Positions 18,622-27,803 are shown, counted from the first letter of the stretch. The stretch: DNA of 64,000 nt from Criibacterium bergeronii (GCF_001693775.2 NZ_MBEW02000004.1:62001-126000), one strand, 5' to 3'. A program made the numbers and translations. Notes: generated from the letters alone by a model not told the origin.

Positions 18622-19755
18622 ATGTTTTTTGAAGTTATCCAGCAGACAATTCAGCAGTCTGGATTCATGGCACTTGATTGGAGAAATGCAACGATGATTG
18701 TGATTTCTTTTGTGCTCATGTATATGGCTGTTGCTAAAGGATTTGAACCACTTTTGTTATTACCTATTGCCTTTGGTATGTTCTTAGCTAATATACCACT
18801 TGCAGGTTTAATGACAGAATCCGAACCTTGGTATACATCTGGGATATTGCGTATAATTTATAGCGGGGTTAAAAGCTCACTGTTCCCATGCTTGATATTT
18901 ATGGGCGTTGGAGCAATGACAGACTTTGGCCCACTTATTGCCAACCCAGCAAGCTTGCTTCTTGGAGCAGCAGCTCAGTTTGGTATATTTGTTGCATTTA
19001 CAGTAGCTATAGCTATGGGATTCACTCCTCAAGAAGCAGCGTCTATAGGTATAATAGGCGGAGCAGACGGCCCTACAGCAATATATACTGCTAACAACTT
19101 AGCTCAGCATCTTACAGCACCTATAGCAGTAGCAGCGTATTCATATATGGCGTTGATACCACTTATTCAACCACCTATAATGAAAGCATTAACTACTCCT
19201 GAAGAAAGAAAAGTAAAAATGGGTCAGCTTAGAAAAGTAAGCAAAGCTGAAAAGGTTATATTCCCAGCAATGGTTGTACTTTTCTGCGCTCTTTTATTAC
19301 CATCTGTTGCACCGCTACTTGGTATGTTGATGCTTGGTAATATATTTAAAGAGTCCGGAGTTACAGACAGATTATCCAGTACAGCTCAAAATGAACTATG
19401 TAATATAGTTACAATAATGCTTGGTACTACAGTTGGTGCTACAGCAAATGGAGAAATATTCCTTAGTCCTCAAACATTAATGATAGTAGCTCTTGGTCTT
19501 ACAGCATTTGCATTTGCAACAGCAGGCGGTGTTATTTTAGGTAAGATTATGTATAGAGTTACAGGAGGAAAGATTAACCCACTTATAGGTTCAGCAGGTG
19601 TGTCAGCAGTACCTATGGCAGCTAGAGTATCTCAGGTTGAAGGGGCAAAATACAACCCTACAAACTTCCTATTAATGCACGCCATGGGACCAAACGTTGC
19701 AGGGGTTATAGGTTCAGCAGTAGCAGCAGGGTTCTTCCTGTTGATGTTTAAATAA
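18622..19755 (+). CDS. gcdB: glutaconyl-CoA decarboxylase beta subunit (OadB-type Na+ pump)
   Basis: A 377-residue integral membrane protein with about nine to eleven hydrophobic segments. It carries out decarboxylation of carboxybiotin coupled to Na+ export. The conserved region GFTPQEAASIGIIGGADGPTAI and the later GTTVGATANGEIFLSPQT are diagnostic of OadB/GcdB/MmdB. Length is close to the Acidaminococcus protein. The ATG follows AGGGGGAAAG. It lies 11 bases after gcdC. A stem-loop without a U tract follows before gctA. Confidence 0.95.
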   Translation: MFFEVIQQTIQQSGFMALDWRNATMIVISFVLMYMAVAKGFEPLLLLPIAFGMFLANIPLAGLMTESEPWYTSGILRIIYSGVKSSLFPCLIFMGVGAMTDFGPLIANPASLLLGAAAQFGIFVAFTVAIAMGFTPQEAASIGIIGGADGPTAIYTANNLAQHLTAPIAVAAYSYMALIPLIQPPIMKALTTPEERKVKMGQLRKVSKAEKVIFPAMVVLFCALLLPSVAPLLGMLMLGNIFKESGVTDRLSSTAQNELCNIVTIMLGTTVGATANGEIFLSPQTLMIVALGLTAFAFATAGGVILGKIMYRVTGGKINPLIGSAGVSAVPMAARVSQVEGAKYNPTNFLLMHAMGPNVAGVIGSAVAAGFFLLMFK

Positions 19756-19799
19756 GTTTATTTATAAATTTTAAAAATTTATTATTTATAATTATTTTA

Positions 19800-19831
19800 G
19801 ATTATGTGGCGTTTATAAACTCCACATAATC
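19800..19831 (+). repeat. intercistronic stem-loop between gcdB and gctA
   Basis: GATTATGTGG (19800-19809) and CCACATAATC (19822-19831) are perfect complements. The loop contains the palindrome GTTTATAAAC. No T run follows, so an RNA-processing or stability element is more likely than a terminator. Confidence 0.6.
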
Positions 19832-19859
19832 CACCCAATTTAATAAGGAGGTAATTATT

Positions 19860-20810
19860 TTGAGTAAAGTAATGAGCTTACAAGAAGCTGTATCACAATT
19901 TGTCAAAGATGGAGATGCTATATCCTTTGGCGGATTCACAACTAATAGAAAGCCTTATGCTGCAGTGCATGAAATTTTACGTCAAGGTCAAAAAGATTTT
20001 ATAGCTTATGCAGGTCCAGCAGGTGGTGACTGGGATATGTTAATAGGTGAAGGCAGAGTAAAAGCGTACATAAACTGCTACACAGCTAACTCCGGTTACA
20101 CTAATGTATCAAGAAGATTCAGAAAAAAAATTGAAGCAGGAGAATTAATATTCGAAGATTATTCTCAAGATGCTATAATGCTTATGCTACACGCTGCATC
20201 TCTTGGACTTCCATTTTTACCAGTAAGATTGATGCTTGGTTCTGACGTTGCTGATAAATGGGGTATCACTAAAGAAGTAAGAGCAACTATAGATAAATTA
20301 CCTAACGATAAATTAGTTGAAATTGACAATCCTCTAAAACCAGGCGAAAAAGTATTGGCACTTCCAGTTCCAGAGCTTGATTGTGCAGTTATTCACGTTC
20401 AAAAAGCATCTCCTGATGGCACTTGCTCAATAGAAGGGGACGAATTCCATGATGTAGATATAGCTGTAGCTGCAAAGAGAGTAATAGTTACTTGTGAAGA
20501 GTTAGTTACTGATGAACAAATTAGACTTGACCCTGCTAAAAACTCTATTCCTGGTTTTTGCGTAAACGCAGTTGTGCATTGCCCTCATGGTGCACATCCA
20601 TCTCAGGTTTATAACTATTATGATTACGATAAAGAATGGTATATAAACTATGATAAGGTAAGTAAAACTGAAGAAGACTTTAAAGCCTTCCTTGATGAAT
20701 GGGTATATGGTACTAAAACACATGAAGAGTATCTTGACAAACTTGGTGTAGCACGTTTGTTAAAATATAAAAATGTTATTGGTTACGGATACGCAACTGA
20801 AGTTAAATAA
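19860..20810 (+). CDS. gctA: glutaconate CoA-transferase subunit A
   Basis: A 316-residue alpha subunit of the enzyme that moves CoA from acetyl-CoA or glutaconyl-CoA to (R)-2-hydroxyglutarate in the hydroxyglutarate pathway of glutamate fermentation. The start is TTG at 19860 with AAGGAGG at 19845-19851. The N-terminal GDAISFGGFTTNRKP is a typical class I CoA-transferase opening, and length matches known GctA. It is followed 14 bases later by gctB and sits between the gcd pump genes and gcdA. Hydroxyglutaryl-CoA dehydratase genes (hgd), needed between the two steps, are not in this window. Confidence 0.93.
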   Translation: MSKVMSLQEAVSQFVKDGDAISFGGFTTNRKPYAAVHEILRQGQKDFIAYAGPAGGDWDMLIGEGRVKAYINCYTANSGYTNVSRRFRKKIEAGELIFEDYSQDAIMLMLHAASLGLPFLPVRLMLGSDVADKWGITKEVRATIDKLPNDKLVEIDNPLKPGEKVLALPVPELDCAVIHVQKASPDGTCSIEGDEFHDVDIAVAAKRVIVTCEELVTDEQIRLDPAKNSIPGFCVNAVVHCPHGAHPSQVYNYYDYDKEWYINYDKVSKTEEDFKAFLDEWVYGTKTHEEYLDKLGVARLLKYKNVIGYGYATEVK

Positions 20811-20824
20811 GGGAGGAGAGTAAA

Positions 20825-21625
20825 ATGGCTAATTATAAAAATTATACTAACAAAGAAATGCAGGCTATAACAATAGCTAAAATTATAGAAGATGGACAAA
20901 TAGTTATAGTTGGAACTGGTTTGCCGCTTATAGGTGCATCTCTTGCAAAAAGAGTTTTTGCTCCTAACTGTAGACTTATAGTTGAAAGTGGATTAATAGA
21001 TTGCTCTCCAATAGAAGTTCCAAGGTCAGTTGGGGACAACAGATTTATGGCTCATTGTGCCGTACAATGGCCTAATATTAGATTTATAGGCTTTGAAAGC
21101 AACGAATGGCTACATGATGAAAATAGAATGATAGCTTTCATTGGCGGAGCTGAAATCGACCCATATGGTAACGTAAACTCTACAAGCATGGGAGATTACA
21201 ACAATCCTAAGACTAGATTTACAGGCTCAGGTGGTGCAAATGGTATCGCTACATTTGTTAACACAGTAATCATGATGCAGCATGAAAAAAGAAGATTTAC
21301 AGACAAAATAGATTATATAACAAGCCCAGGCTGGATAGATGGACCAGATGGCAGAGCTAAAAAAGGACTTCCTACAAATAGAGGACCAATAGCTGTTGTT
21401 ACAGACAGAGGCGTTCTTAAATTTGATGAAAAGACTAAGAGAATGTATCTATGGGGATATTATCCAACATCTTCTCCAGAAGATATCAAAGAAAATACAG
21501 GCTTTGACATTGATGTATCAAAAGCTATAGCTCTTGAAGCACCAAATGAAGAAGTAATAAGAATAATAAGAGAAGAAGTTGACCCAGGTCAAGCCTTCAT
21601 CAAAGTTCCTAAAGAAGAAGAATAA
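20825..21625 (+). CDS. gctB: glutaconate CoA-transferase subunit B
   Basis: A 266-residue beta subunit of glutaconate CoA-transferase. The sequence CRLIVESG places Glu at residue 54, the position of the catalytic glutamate that forms the CoA thioester in the Acidaminococcus enzyme. The glycine-rich TGSGGANG segment (residues 138-145) is also typical. It has a strong GGAGGAG ribosome site 14 bases after gctA. A stem-loop separates it from gcdA. Confidence 0.93.
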   Translation: MANYKNYTNKEMQAITIAKIIEDGQIVIVGTGLPLIGASLAKRVFAPNCRLIVESGLIDCSPIEVPRSVGDNRFMAHCAVQWPNIRFIGFESNEWLHDENRMIAFIGGAEIDPYGNVNSTSMGDYNNPKTRFTGSGGANGIATFVNTVIMMQHEKRRFTDKIDYITSPGWIDGPDGRAKKGLPTNRGPIAVVTDRGVLKFDEKTKRMYLWGYYPTSSPEDIKENTGFDIDVSKAIALEAPNEEVIRIIREEVDPGQAFIKVPKEEE

Positions 21626-21633
21626 TAAAAATA

Positions 21634-21678
21634 ATAAATACGGTTGATTATTTAGTTAATATCAAGTTTCGTATTTAT
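21634..21678 (+). repeat. intercistronic stem-loop between gctB and gcdA
   Basis: ATAAATACG (21634-21642) pairs with CGTATTTAT (21670-21678), with inner GTTGAT/ATCAAG pairs. It is followed by AAAAAG rather than a T run, so it is probably not a terminator. It resembles the stem-loops before gctA and between arcA and arcB in position and type. Confidence 0.6.
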
Positions 21679-21708
21679 AAAAAGAACCAATATATATAAG
21701 GAGAAAAC

Positions 21709-23475
21709 ATGGGCAATTACTCAATGAAATCATATTTTCAGAATATGCCTCAAATCGGTAAACCTGTAAAAGCACCTAATGCTGAAAACAGACAATTACT
21801 GCAAGAAATGGAGCAACAAATCCATGCTACAATTGAAGCAGCTGTAAAATATGGTAAATCTGATGAAGACGTAAATAAATCAGGACAATTAACAGCACAA
21901 CAAAGAATAGAAGAATTAATAGACGAAGGCACTTGGTGTCCGCTAAACACTATTTTCAACCCTGAAAATAATAAAGATGGAGACACTGGTATATTAAAAG
22001 GACTTGCTAAAATCGAAGGCAAATGGGCAGTAGTTATCGCGTCTGATAACAAAAAGCTTGCTGGAGCATGGATACCAGGACAAGCGGAAAATCTATTAAG
22101 AGGCTCTGATACAGCTAAAAGGTTAGGAATACCACTAGTGTATCTATTAAACTGCTCAGGTGTTAAGCTTGATGTGCAAGATAAAGTATACCCTAACAGA
22201 CGTGGTGGCGGTACACCATTTTACAGAAATGCTGAACTAGAACAACTAGGTATACCGGTAATAGTTGGTATCTATGGTACTAACCCAGCTGGTGGTGGGT
22301 ATCACTCAATTTCGCCAACAATACTAATAGCTCACAAAGATGCCAACATGGCAGTTGGCGGAGCAGGTATCCTTGGCGGTATGAACCCAAAAGGATTTAT
22401 AGACGAAGAGTCAGCAGAAGAAATAATCCAAGCTAATCTAAACGCTAAAAATAATCATATAGCTCCTCCAGGCTCAGTAGGTGTTCACTATGAACAGACA
22501 GGTTTCTTCAGAGAAGTATATGAAAGTGAAGAAGGCGTTATAGAGGCGATGAGAAAATATATAAGCTTTTTACCAGCTTATAACCTTGAATTCTTCAGAG
22601 TAGACGAACCAAAACTACCAGCAATGCTACAAGATGAATTATATGACATAGTTCCTATGAATAAAAAGAGAAGCTATGATATGTATGAAGTTATAGCAAG
22701 ATTATTTGACAATTCTGAATTCATGGAATATAAAAAATCTTATGGTCCTGAAATGATTACAGGTCTTGCAAAAGTTAATGGACTTCTTGTAGGTGTAGTA
22801 GCAAACGCTCAAGGTATATTAATGAAATACCCTGAATACATCGAAAACGGCATAGGTGTAGGCGGAAAACTTTATAGACAAGGTCTAATAAAAATGAACG
22901 AATTTGTTACACTTTGTGCTAGAGATAGAATACCAATGGTTTGGATACAGGATACTACAGGTATAGACGTTGGTGACCCTGCTGAAAAAGCAGAACTTTT
23001 AGGTCTTGGACAATCACTGATTTATTCTATCCAAAATTCTAATATTCCACAAATGGAAATCACACTAAGAAAAGGTACAGCAGCAGCTCACTATGTACTT
23101 GGTGGACCTCAAGGAAATGATACAAATGTCTTCTCAATAGGTACAGCAGCTACAGAAATCAACGTTATGACTGGTGAAACAGCAGCGGTTGCTATGTACT
23201 CCCGTAGATTGGTTAAAGATAAAAAAGCGGGAGAAAGCCTACAACCTACAATAGATAAAATGAACAAGCTTATCGATGACTACAATGACAAATCACTTCC
23301 TCAAGGTTGTGCAAAATATGGTTTTGTAGATGAAATAGTAGATATGATAGCGCTTAGAAATTATGTAGAAGCATTTACAGAAAGCTCATATCAAAATCCT
23401 AAGTCATTCTGCCCATTCCATCAAATGCTTACACCAAGAGTATTAAGAGATTTTGATAATCTTTACAGAAAATAA
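21709..23475 (+). CDS. gcdA: glutaconyl-CoA decarboxylase alpha subunit (carboxyltransferase)
   Basis: A 588-residue carboxyltransferase that moves the carboxyl group of glutaconyl-CoA to biotin on GcdC, giving crotonyl-CoA. It has two crotonase-like carboxyltransferase halves, with segments NRRGGGTPFYRN, IYGTNPAGGGYHSISP and MVWIQDTTGIDVGD. Length is within one residue of the Acidaminococcus enzyme (587). It is the last gene of the operon, with AAGGAG before the ATG and a strong terminator after the stop. The gct genes inside the same operon separate it from methylmalonyl-CoA or acyl-CoA carboxylase homologues. Confidence 0.95.
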   Translation: MGNYSMKSYFQNMPQIGKPVKAPNAENRQLLQEMEQQIHATIEAAVKYGKSDEDVNKSGQLTAQQRIEELIDEGTWCPLNTIFNPENNKDGDTGILKGLAKIEGKWAVVIASDNKKLAGAWIPGQAENLLRGSDTAKRLGIPLVYLLNCSGVKLDVQDKVYPNRRGGGTPFYRNAELEQLGIPVIVGIYGTNPAGGGYHSISPTILIAHKDANMAVGGAGILGGMNPKGFIDEESAEEIIQANLNAKNNHIAPPGSVGVHYEQTGFFREVYESEEGVIEAMRKYISFLPAYNLEFFRVDEPKLPAMLQDELYDIVPMNKKRSYDMYEVIARLFDNSEFMEYKKSYGPEMITGLAKVNGLLVGVVANAQGILMKYPEYIENGIGVGGKLYRQGLIKMNEFVTLCARDRIPMVWIQDTTGIDVGDPAEKAELLGLGQSLIYSIQNSNIPQMEITLRKGTAAAHYVLGGPQGNDTNVFSIGTAATEINVMTGETAAVAMYSRRLVKDKKAGESLQPTIDKMNKLIDDYNDKSLPQGCAKYGFVDEIVDMIALRNYVEAFTESSYQNPKSFCPFHQMLTPRVLRDFDNLYRK

Positions 23476-23490
23476 AAATGATTTAATATT

Positions 23491-23514
23491 AAAAGAGACC
23501 GCAAGGTCTCTTTT
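23491..23514 (+). terminator. intrinsic terminator of the gcd/gct operon
   Basis: A perfect 10-bp stem AAAAGAGACC / GGTCTCTTTT with the tetraloop GCAA, followed by a T-rich segment. Confidence 0.93.
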
Positions 23515-23626
23515 AAGTTTTTATACTAAACTTGACAAAAACTATTTGTGTGTGATATTTTTATGTTACACGTTTAAAGCTTTATTTTTTTGATTTTTAA
23601 TTTTTAAAATTAAAAGGGATGCAAAA

Positions 23627-24325
23627 TTGAAAAAAGAAGATTTTATAAACAAAATAAAGGGTGGATTGATTGTTTCATGTCAAGCTTTGCCGGGAGAACC
23701 TCTATATTCTGAAAAAGGGGGCATTATGCCACTTATGGCATTGGCTGCTCAGCAGGCGGGAGCAGTAGGCATTAGAGCAAACACTGTAAGGGATATTACT
23801 GAAATAAGACAAGTGACGGATTTACCGATTATTGGTATAATCAAAAGAGACTATCCACCGGAAGAACCATATATTACTCCTACTATCAGAGAAGTGGATG
23901 AGTTGGTTGAGATAGGAACAGACGTAATAGCTCTTGACCTTACTTATAGAAAAAGGCACGATGGATTAAGTGTGAATGATTTTATAAAAAAAATTAAAGA
24001 AAAATATCCTAATCAACTTTATATGGCTGACATCAGCACGTTAGAAGAGGGATTGAACGCTTTTAACAAAGGGATTGATTTTGTGGGGACTACTTTATCC
24101 GGCTATACATCTTATAGTAATAAATTTGATGGACCTGATTTTGAATTGATAAAAGAATTAGTGGACGCTGGAGTTAGTGTAATAGCTGAGGGAAAAATTC
24201 ACAGTCCACAGCAGGCTGTAGAGGTTTTAAAATTAAATCCTGTTGGTATAGTTGTAGGTGGTGCAATTACAAGACCAAAGGAAATAGCACAAAGATTTAT
24301 TAAGAGTATGAATGAGGCTAGATAA
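23627..24325 (+). CDS. nanE: N-acetylmannosamine-6-phosphate 2-epimerase
   Basis: A 232-residue TIM-barrel epimerase that interconverts ManNAc-6-P and GlcNAc-6-P. Family segments are [24 protein letters not shown] (with Lys), [32 protein letters not shown] and VVGGAITRP. The start is TTG at 23627 with a modest AAAGGGAT ribosome site. The next genes encode a PTS for an amino-sugar or glucose-type substrate, but a separate promoter and conditional terminator lie between. No sialate lyase or ManNAc kinase is visible, so the likely input is ManNAc-6-P from PTS import. That is inference. Confidence 0.93.
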   Translation: MKKEDFINKIKGGLIVSCQALPGEPLYSEKGGIMPLMALAAQQAGAVGIRANTVRDITEIRQVTDLPIIGIIKRDYPPEEPYITPTIREVDELVEIGTDVIALDLTYRKRHDGLSVNDFIKKIKEKYPNQLYMADISTLEEGLNAFNKGIDFVGTTLSGYTSYSNKFDGPDFELIKELVDAGVSVIAEGKIHSPQQAVEVLKLNPVGIVVGGAITRPKEIAQRFIKSMNEAR

Positions 24326-24395
24326 ATAGTATTTTATTTTAAAAAACACAATTAAAGTAGCTCTTGTATCTTAATTACAAATTTTAAAATCCTTG

Positions 24396-24424
24396 TTGAC
24401 AACGATATATTTTTATATTAATAT
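24396..24424 (+). promoter_or_regulatory. promoter of the PTS/antiterminator operon
   Basis: A perfect TTGACA (24396-24401), a 17-base spacer and TAATAT (24419-24424), just upstream of the RAT site. Confidence 0.8.
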
Positions 24425-24436
24425 GATAGTAATAAA

Positions 24437-24496
24437 AGCGTGTAACTGGAAACAGGCATTAGCTCATTTAAGTAGATTACTTAGTGAGCTTTTTTT
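24437..24496 (+). promoter_or_regulatory. RAT antiterminator site overlapping an intrinsic terminator
   Basis: The leader holds a LicT/GlcT-type ribonucleic antiterminator: GTGTAACTGGAAACAGGCA (24440-24458), with CTG-GAAA-CAG as the upper stem. This resembles RAT sites bound by BglG-family proteins. It runs into a terminator, AGCTCATTTAAGTA paired with TACTTAGTGAGCT, followed by T7 (24461-24496). The 3' part of the RAT and the 5' arm of the terminator share bases near 24461-24466, so the folds exclude each other. The gene at 25085 encodes the matching protein type. Confidence 0.82.
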
Positions 24497-24606
24497 GTGC
24501 AAATTTTTTAAAAATCAAAAATAATCTATGTAAGCTTTATTATATTAATTGTTTGTTTGTTGTAAATATTTCAAAAATTTTGGATTTTAAGGTATAGGGG
24601 GTAAGA

Positions 24607-25092
24607 ATGTTATTTGATTTTTTAAAAAAATCTAATAAAATTAGTGTCAATTCACCGGTTTCAGGTACGGTAAAAAATCTTAGTGCTGTTAAGGATGAGG
24701 CTTTTTCAAAAGGACTATTAGGAAATGGCTTGGCTGTTATACCAAGCTCAGGTGAAATTTATTGTCCGGTAGATGGTACGCTCGTATCAGTTTTTTCCAC
24801 TGGGCACGCATTTGGTATTAGGCAAGAAAATGGAGTGGAATTAATATTGCATATTGGGGTTGACACAGTAAGGTTAAAAGGAAAGGGATTTAATTCCAAG
24901 GTTAAGCAAGACCAAAGCGTAAAAAAAGGTGACCTTTTAACAATATGTGATTTTCAGCTAATTAGAGATAGTGGCTATGAAACGGATGTGATTTTAGTGG
25001 TATCTAATTGTTCAGAGGATAAAATGAATTTCTTAGTTTCTGAAAATGATAAAGTTGATAAAACTACTGATATTCTTGAAATAAGTGAGTAA
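24607..25092 (+). CDS. PTS EIIA component, glucose/N-acetylglucosamine type (Crr-like)
   Basis: A 161-residue cytoplasmic EIIA domain that passes phosphate from HPr to EIIB. The active-site pair His67 (STGHAFG) and His82 (LILHIGVDTV) corresponds to the two histidines of the E. coli glucose EIIA. Other landmarks are SPVSGTV and PVDGTLVSVF. It is encoded separately from EIIBC. It follows the RAT-controlled leader, ATG after AGGGGGT, and overlaps the antiterminator gene by eight bases. Likely partner: the EIIBC at 26052. Confidence 0.93.
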   Translation: MLFDFLKKSNKISVNSPVSGTVKNLSAVKDEAFSKGLLGNGLAVIPSSGEIYCPVDGTLVSVFSTGHAFGIRQENGVELILHIGVDTVRLKGKGFNSKVKQDQSVKKGDLLTICDFQLIRDSGYETDVILVVSNCSEDKMNFLVSENDKVDKTTDILEISE

Positions 25093-25936
25093 AAAAATGA
25101 ATGTTTATGTTATTAAAAAGGCACTAAACAACAATATAGTTCTTTGCAGTGATGAAAAAAATGAAAATGAATTTATAGTTTTAGGCAAAGGCATTGGCTT
25201 TAATAAAAAGCCAAATGAAACAGTAGAAGAGGATAAGGTCGAAAAGATTTATTTTAATAAAAATACAGAGCATATAAATCAGTACCAAAAGCTATTACCT
25301 AAGTGCAGTGATGAAATTATCACTGTTGTTGAAGAGGTAATAGATATGATTGAGAAGAAGTTTAATACGGACTATGATGAGTATATTCATATAGCTTTAC
25401 TTGACCATCTAAACTTTTCAGTTTATAGGTATGAAAATAATATAAATATTAGCAATATATTTTTAGAAGAAATAAATGTTATGTATGATAAAATATATGA
25501 CTTTTCTAAAACTCTGTTGACTTATATTAACAAAAGGCTGAATGTAAATCTTCCTGAAACAGAGATTGCGTTTATAACCCTTCATATTCACAGTGCATTA
25601 AACAAACAAAGCTCACAAAAGTCTGTAGCTTATGCTCAAATAATTAATCAAAGTATTAATTACATAGAGCAGGAGCTTAATTTTAAAATCAAGGATAAAA
25701 GTATTGAAAAAATAAGGCTGATAACCCATTTGAAGTTTGCATTGAAAAGAGCGGAGGAAAAAATCCAAATTAGTGATGAGGTTATAGGAGTTTTATCTCA
25801 AAAGTATCCGGTAGCCCATAATATAGCCAAGGGTATAGCGAAGATAGTCAACGATAACTATAAAATTAAAATTGAAAAAGGTGAAGTAAGTTATCTTACA
25901 ATTCACATTCAAAATATTATAAATTCAGTGCAATAA
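25085..25936 (+). CDS. PRD-containing transcription antiterminator (BglG/LicT family)
   Basis: A 283-residue RNA-binding antiterminator. The N-terminal CAT RNA-binding domain (about 1-60) contains NNNIVLCSD and FIVLGKGIGF. Two PTS regulation domains follow (about 75-175 and 180-283), with phosphorylatable histidines in ALLDHLNF, LHIHS, LITHLKF and LTIHIQN. When active it should bind the RAT site upstream of this operon and prevent termination. GTG at 25085 overlaps the EIIA stop; ATG at 25097 is an alternative that fits family starts. Neither has a strong ribosome site, suggesting translational coupling. The phosphorylation states that set activity are known for the family and not shown here. 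Confidence 0.92.
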   Translation: MSKKMNVYVIKKALNNNIVLCSDEKNENEFIVLGKGIGFNKKPNETVEEDKVEKIYFNKNTEHINQYQKLLPKCSDEIITVVEEVIDMIEKKFNTDYDEYIHIALLDHLNFSVYRYENNINISNIFLEEINVMYDKIYDFSKTLLTYINKRLNVNLPETEIAFITLHIHSALNKQSSQKSVAYAQIINQSINYIEQELNFKIKDKSIEKIRLITHLKFALKRAEEKIQISDEVIGVLSQKYPVAHNIAKGIAKIVNDNYKIKIEKGEVSYLTIHIQNIINSVQ

Positions 25937-26051
25937 TGAAATGCTATGAGTTTTCAAATATTTTATCAGTGTATTTAAAAGTGACTATAAATTTATCTAA
26001 TATAGTCATCAGTTTATATTAAATTTTTTATATTTTATGTGGAGGGGACAA

Positions 26052-27551
26052 ATGTTTAAAACTTTGCAAAAAATTGGTAAAGCATTTATGCTGCCGATTG
26101 CGATTTTACCGGCGGCAGGTCTTTTGCTGGGTATAGGGGGAGCACTGTCTAATCCGACAACTGTTGCCACATATCCGGTATTAAATCAGCCTTTTTTACA
26201 AGTGATATTCAAGATCATGAGTGGTGCGGGTAACGTAATATTTGGGAACTTGTCATTACTACTTTGTATTGGTCTATGTATTGGGCTTGCAAGAAAAGAT
26301 AAAGGCACAGCAGCACTAGCTGGTACTGTAGGATACTTCGTAATGACAGGGACTATTGCAACTTTGCTGTCAATATTTAATCCTGAAGGGAAAGCCATAG
26401 ATACAGGAGTTGTAGGTGCAATAGTTGTAGGAGCTGTAGCAGTAAAATTACACAACAAATATCAAAATATCCAATTACCTCAGGTTTTAGGTTTCTTTGG
26501 GGGTTCACGCTTTGTACCGATAGTTACATCTTTTGCAGCTATATTTATAGGCTGTATATTCTATATAATTTGGCCGCCTGTTCAAAATTTACTAGTTAGC
26601 TCAGGAGAGCTTATTTCTAAAGCAGGCCCAGTTGGTACATTTTTTTATGGATTTTTGATGAGACTTTGTGGTGCGGTAGGACTACACCATATGATTTACC
26701 CTATGTTTTGGTATTCAGCCTTAGGAGGTACGGAAGTAGTTGCAGGGCAGACTATAGAGGGTGCTCAAAAAATATTTTTTGCTCAATTAGCTGACCCTAA
26801 TCACCAAGGCTTATTTACAGAGGGAACAAGATATTTTGCAGGAAGATTTTCTACCATGATGTTTGGTCTGCCAGCAGCGTGTCTTGCTATGTATCATTGT
26901 GTACCAAAAGAAAGAAGAGAAAAATATAAGGGTTTATTTTTAGGTGTTGCCTTGACAAGCTTTATAACCGGTATTACAGAGCCGATAGAGTTTATGTTTT
27001 TGTTTGTAGCACCTTGGTTATATGTAATACACGCTTTCTTAGATGGAGTATCATTTTTCATAGCTGATATACTAAATATTTCTATAGGTAACACTTTTTC
27101 AGGAGGCGTAATAGACTTTACGCTGTTTGGTATTCTTCAAGGTAATGCAAAAACAAATTGGATGCTAGAAATACCATTTGGTGCGGTATGGGCAGTATTG
27201 TATTACTTTGTATTTAGATTTTTAATAGTGAAATTTAATGTAGCAACTCCGGGCAGATTTGAAGAAACAGACGATGATGAAATCAAAGTAACTACGAAAT
27301 CTTCCTTAAAAGATGAGTCAATTGAAATAATAGATGCTTTAGGCGGACAGGAAAATATAGAAGACGTAGACGCTTGTATAACTAGATTGAGAGTATCGGT
27401 AAAAGACACTCAAAAGGTTAATAAAGAAAAGCTTAAAAAAATAGGAGCAACAGAAGTGCTTGAAGTAAGCGGAGGAGTGCAGGCAATCTACGGGGCAAAG
27501 GCAGTGCTGTATAAGAATAATATAAATGATATATTAGGTATTGATGATTAA
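26052..27551 (+). CDS. PTS EIIBC transporter, N-acetylglucosamine/glucose family
   Basis: A 499-residue sugar permease-kinase. The membrane EIIC domain (about 1-385) starts MFKTLQKIGKAFMLPIAILPAAGLLLGIG and contains GITEPIEFMF. A linker and C-terminal EIIB domain (about 415-499) follow, with the phosphorylated Cys in DACITRLRV. ATG at 26052 is chosen because GGAGGGG (26041-26047) precedes it; the upstream ATG at 26037 lies before that site. EIIA is supplied by the separate gene at 24607. The GVIDFTLFGI segment and nearby nanE favour an amino sugar (GlcNAc or ManNAc), but glucose cannot be excluded. Transcript level is likely controlled by the RAT switch upstream. Confidence 0.92.
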   Translation: MFKTLQKIGKAFMLPIAILPAAGLLLGIGGALSNPTTVATYPVLNQPFLQVIFKIMSGAGNVIFGNLSLLLCIGLCIGLARKDKGTAALAGTVGYFVMTGTIATLLSIFNPEGKAIDTGVVGAIVVGAVAVKLHNKYQNIQLPQVLGFFGGSRFVPIVTSFAAIFIGCIFYIIWPPVQNLLVSSGELISKAGPVGTFFYGFLMRLCGAVGLHHMIYPMFWYSALGGTEVVAGQTIEGAQKIFFAQLADPNHQGLFTEGTRYFAGRFSTMMFGLPAACLAMYHCVPKERREKYKGLFLGVALTSFITGITEPIEFMFLFVAPWLYVIHAFLDGVSFFIADILNISIGNTFSGGVIDFTLFGILQGNAKTNWMLEIPFGAVWAVLYYFVFRFLIVKFNVATPGRFEETDDDEIKVTTKSSLKDESIEIIDALGGQENIEDVDACITRLRVSVKDTQKVNKEKLKKIGATEVLEVSGGVQAIYGAKAVLYKNNINDILGIDD

Positions 27552-27635
27552 TGCCATAATTGATGGACGTGAATTGTTTTAAGATAAAGCTGTAAGATAC
27601 GTTATATATCATTATGACTAAAATATAATCAACTT

Positions 27636-27709
27636 TTAAAAGGTTCGTTAATAAGTATTGAATAAAAGTAAAGACCTATATTCGATAGCTTATTATAGAG
27701 CCTTTTTTA
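27636..27709 (+). terminator. long-stem terminator after the PTS operon
   Basis: AAAAGGTTCGTTAATAAG (from about 27638) pairs imperfectly with CTTATTATAGAGCCTTTT (to about 27707), with further pairs inside, and is followed by T6. Confidence 0.75.
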
Positions 27710-27803
27710 TTGTCTATTTCCATACAAAATGAAATTAATTATTAATTACTGTTTTTATTAAAAAATTGGTATAAAAATCCTGTATAAAATTGGAGAAAAT
27801 ATT

